From assembly GCF_004851605.1 (NCBI RefSeq), contig NZ_CP031093.1, positions 1,798,001 through 1,862,000 of the forward strand: DNA of 64,000 nucleotides. The letters run 5' to 3'. Positions 63,471-64,000 of this stretch are shown in pieces (the stretch's first letter is position 1; every line of letters begins with the position of its first letter). The stretch is from Hydrocarboniclastica marina (GTDB taxonomy: Bacteria > Pseudomonadota > Gammaproteobacteria > Pseudomonadales > Oleiphilaceae). Below the pieces are notes generated by a model that saw only the letters and a list, made by a program, of their open reading frames with translations, had not been told where the DNA came from and made no database searches. The position numbers were made by a program, and so were the translations under genes.

Positions 63471-64000
63471 ATGAAAAAGTCTGTATGTCTAACGTTGGTT
63501 GTATTGGTAAATGGGATTTTCCTTCAAACCGCAATTGGACAAGAATCACAGACAGCTCTGGTGCCATTGCCCTCGGTTGACGACTTCACCAGAGGCGAAG
63601 ATGGCTGGGGAGTAGGGCTTGGCCTGGGTATTGAGTACGAGTCTGCCTACGAAGGCTCCGATGAATTCGAACTTGAGGCCAATCCTGCCGGCGCCGTGCA
63701 ATGGCGAGACGGAGATAATATCTACTACTGGGCGGGTGCGGCACTCGGCTGGCGGGGACTTCGATCTGAGGCCTGGCTTCTTGACGTCGCAGTTGCTTTC
63801 CCTTTCGAGGATGGCCGTGAAGAGAGTGATTCCGAGGACGGTCGTCTGGATGGTCTTGGTGATGTCGACGGGAGCACTGAAATTGTTTTGCAGGCGCGTC
63901 GTGCACTCGATTCGGACTGGCGTTATTGGCTGGATGGACGACTTATTGCCAGCGAGGACGGAAGCCTGGGTATTTTTGGGGCTGGGCGTCGTTTCGGGGA
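63471..64000 (+). CDS. MipA/OmpV-family outer-membrane protein, partial
   Basis: The gene runs off the window; 176 residues are visible. A signal peptide (MKKSVCLTLVVLVNGIFLQT, cleavage near AIGQ) is followed by GVGLGLGIEYESAYEGSDEF, the N-terminal beta-barrel signature of MipA/OmpV proteins. Alternating hydrophobic strands and acidic loops fit an outer-membrane barrel. MipA scaffolds murein enzymes in E. coli, but many family members have other or unknown roles. Confidence 0.82.
   Translation, partial: MKKSVCLTLVVLVNGIFLQTAIGQESQTALVPLPSVDDFTRGEDGWGVGLGLGIEYESAYEGSDEFELEANPAGAVQWRDGDNIYYWAGAALGWRGLRSEAWLLDVAVAFPFEDGREESDSEDGRLDGLGDVDGSTEIVLQARRALDSDWRYWLDGRLIASEDGSLGIFGAGRRFG

Overview
The window is a gammaproteobacterial chromosome segment. 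Gene order (GntR regulator-smc-zipA-ligA, flgA-cheV-cheR beside flgM-flgN, trpS-scpA-scpB-rluB, sdhCDAB-sucAB-lpd-sucCD opposite gltA) is what one expects in Pseudomonas and Marinobacter-like bacteria. The flagellar genes, the hydrocarbon-oxidation genes and the fairly high GC of the backbone make a marine Marinobacter-type organism my best guess. The sequence alone does not prove this.

Positions 1-46.5 kb are ordinary core genome. They hold a universal stress protein, a secreted helical protein, the fadBA beta-oxidation operon, topA, a 3-hydroxyisobutyrate dehydrogenase-like gene and gltA. The TCA block follows (sdhC, sdhD, sdhA, sdhB, sucA, sucB, lpdA, sucC, sucD), so gltA and the succinate/2-oxoglutarate steps of the cycle share one locus around a 741-bp divergent control region. 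Then come trpS, the condensin partners scpA and scpB, rluB, a diguanylate cyclase, and the GntR-smc-zipA-ligA cluster. After these are a large Calx-beta lipoprotein, a CBS-domain protein, mnmC, an odd MshEN-like protein, and flagellar/chemotaxis regulators (flgN, flgM with a clear FliA promoter, flgA, cheV, cheR).

From 46.5 to 56.4 kb the window changes to a mobile region. It starts with a degenerate tRNA-Ser copy beside an intact tRNA-Ser(GGA) and a REC-PAS-GGDEF response regulator. Next is a chromosomal integron. Its integrase gene is full length but carries exactly two in-frame nonsense codons, while the LexA box upstream remains intact. Diverging from it is an array of gene cassettes separated by recognisable attC sites: a cupin, a small membrane protein, a HEPN/DUF4145-type protein, another small membrane protein, a GFA-family protein, a broken secreted-protein cassette, a BrnT/BrnA toxin-antitoxin pair in reverse orientation, and a ParD/ParE-type pair. 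The broken cassette holds nested insertions: a REP-associated tyrosine transposase (RAYT) element, and within its terminal repeat an IS3-family element with a 4-bp target duplication.

From 56.4 kb to the end is an accessory hydrocarbon-oxidation region: a TetR regulator, a Baeyer-Villiger-type flavin monooxygenase, a short-chain dehydrogenase cut short and joined to a GGDEF remnant, an AlkB alkane hydroxylase with a fused rubredoxin domain, and a divergent AraC regulator. A second, nearly identical RAYT element follows with a cluster of REP-like repeats at its end. The last gene is a MipA/OmpV-type outer-membrane protein that runs off the window.

The most interesting parts are the silenced integron with its unknown cassettes, and the paired RAYT elements with their GGACACCCA-type terminal repeats.
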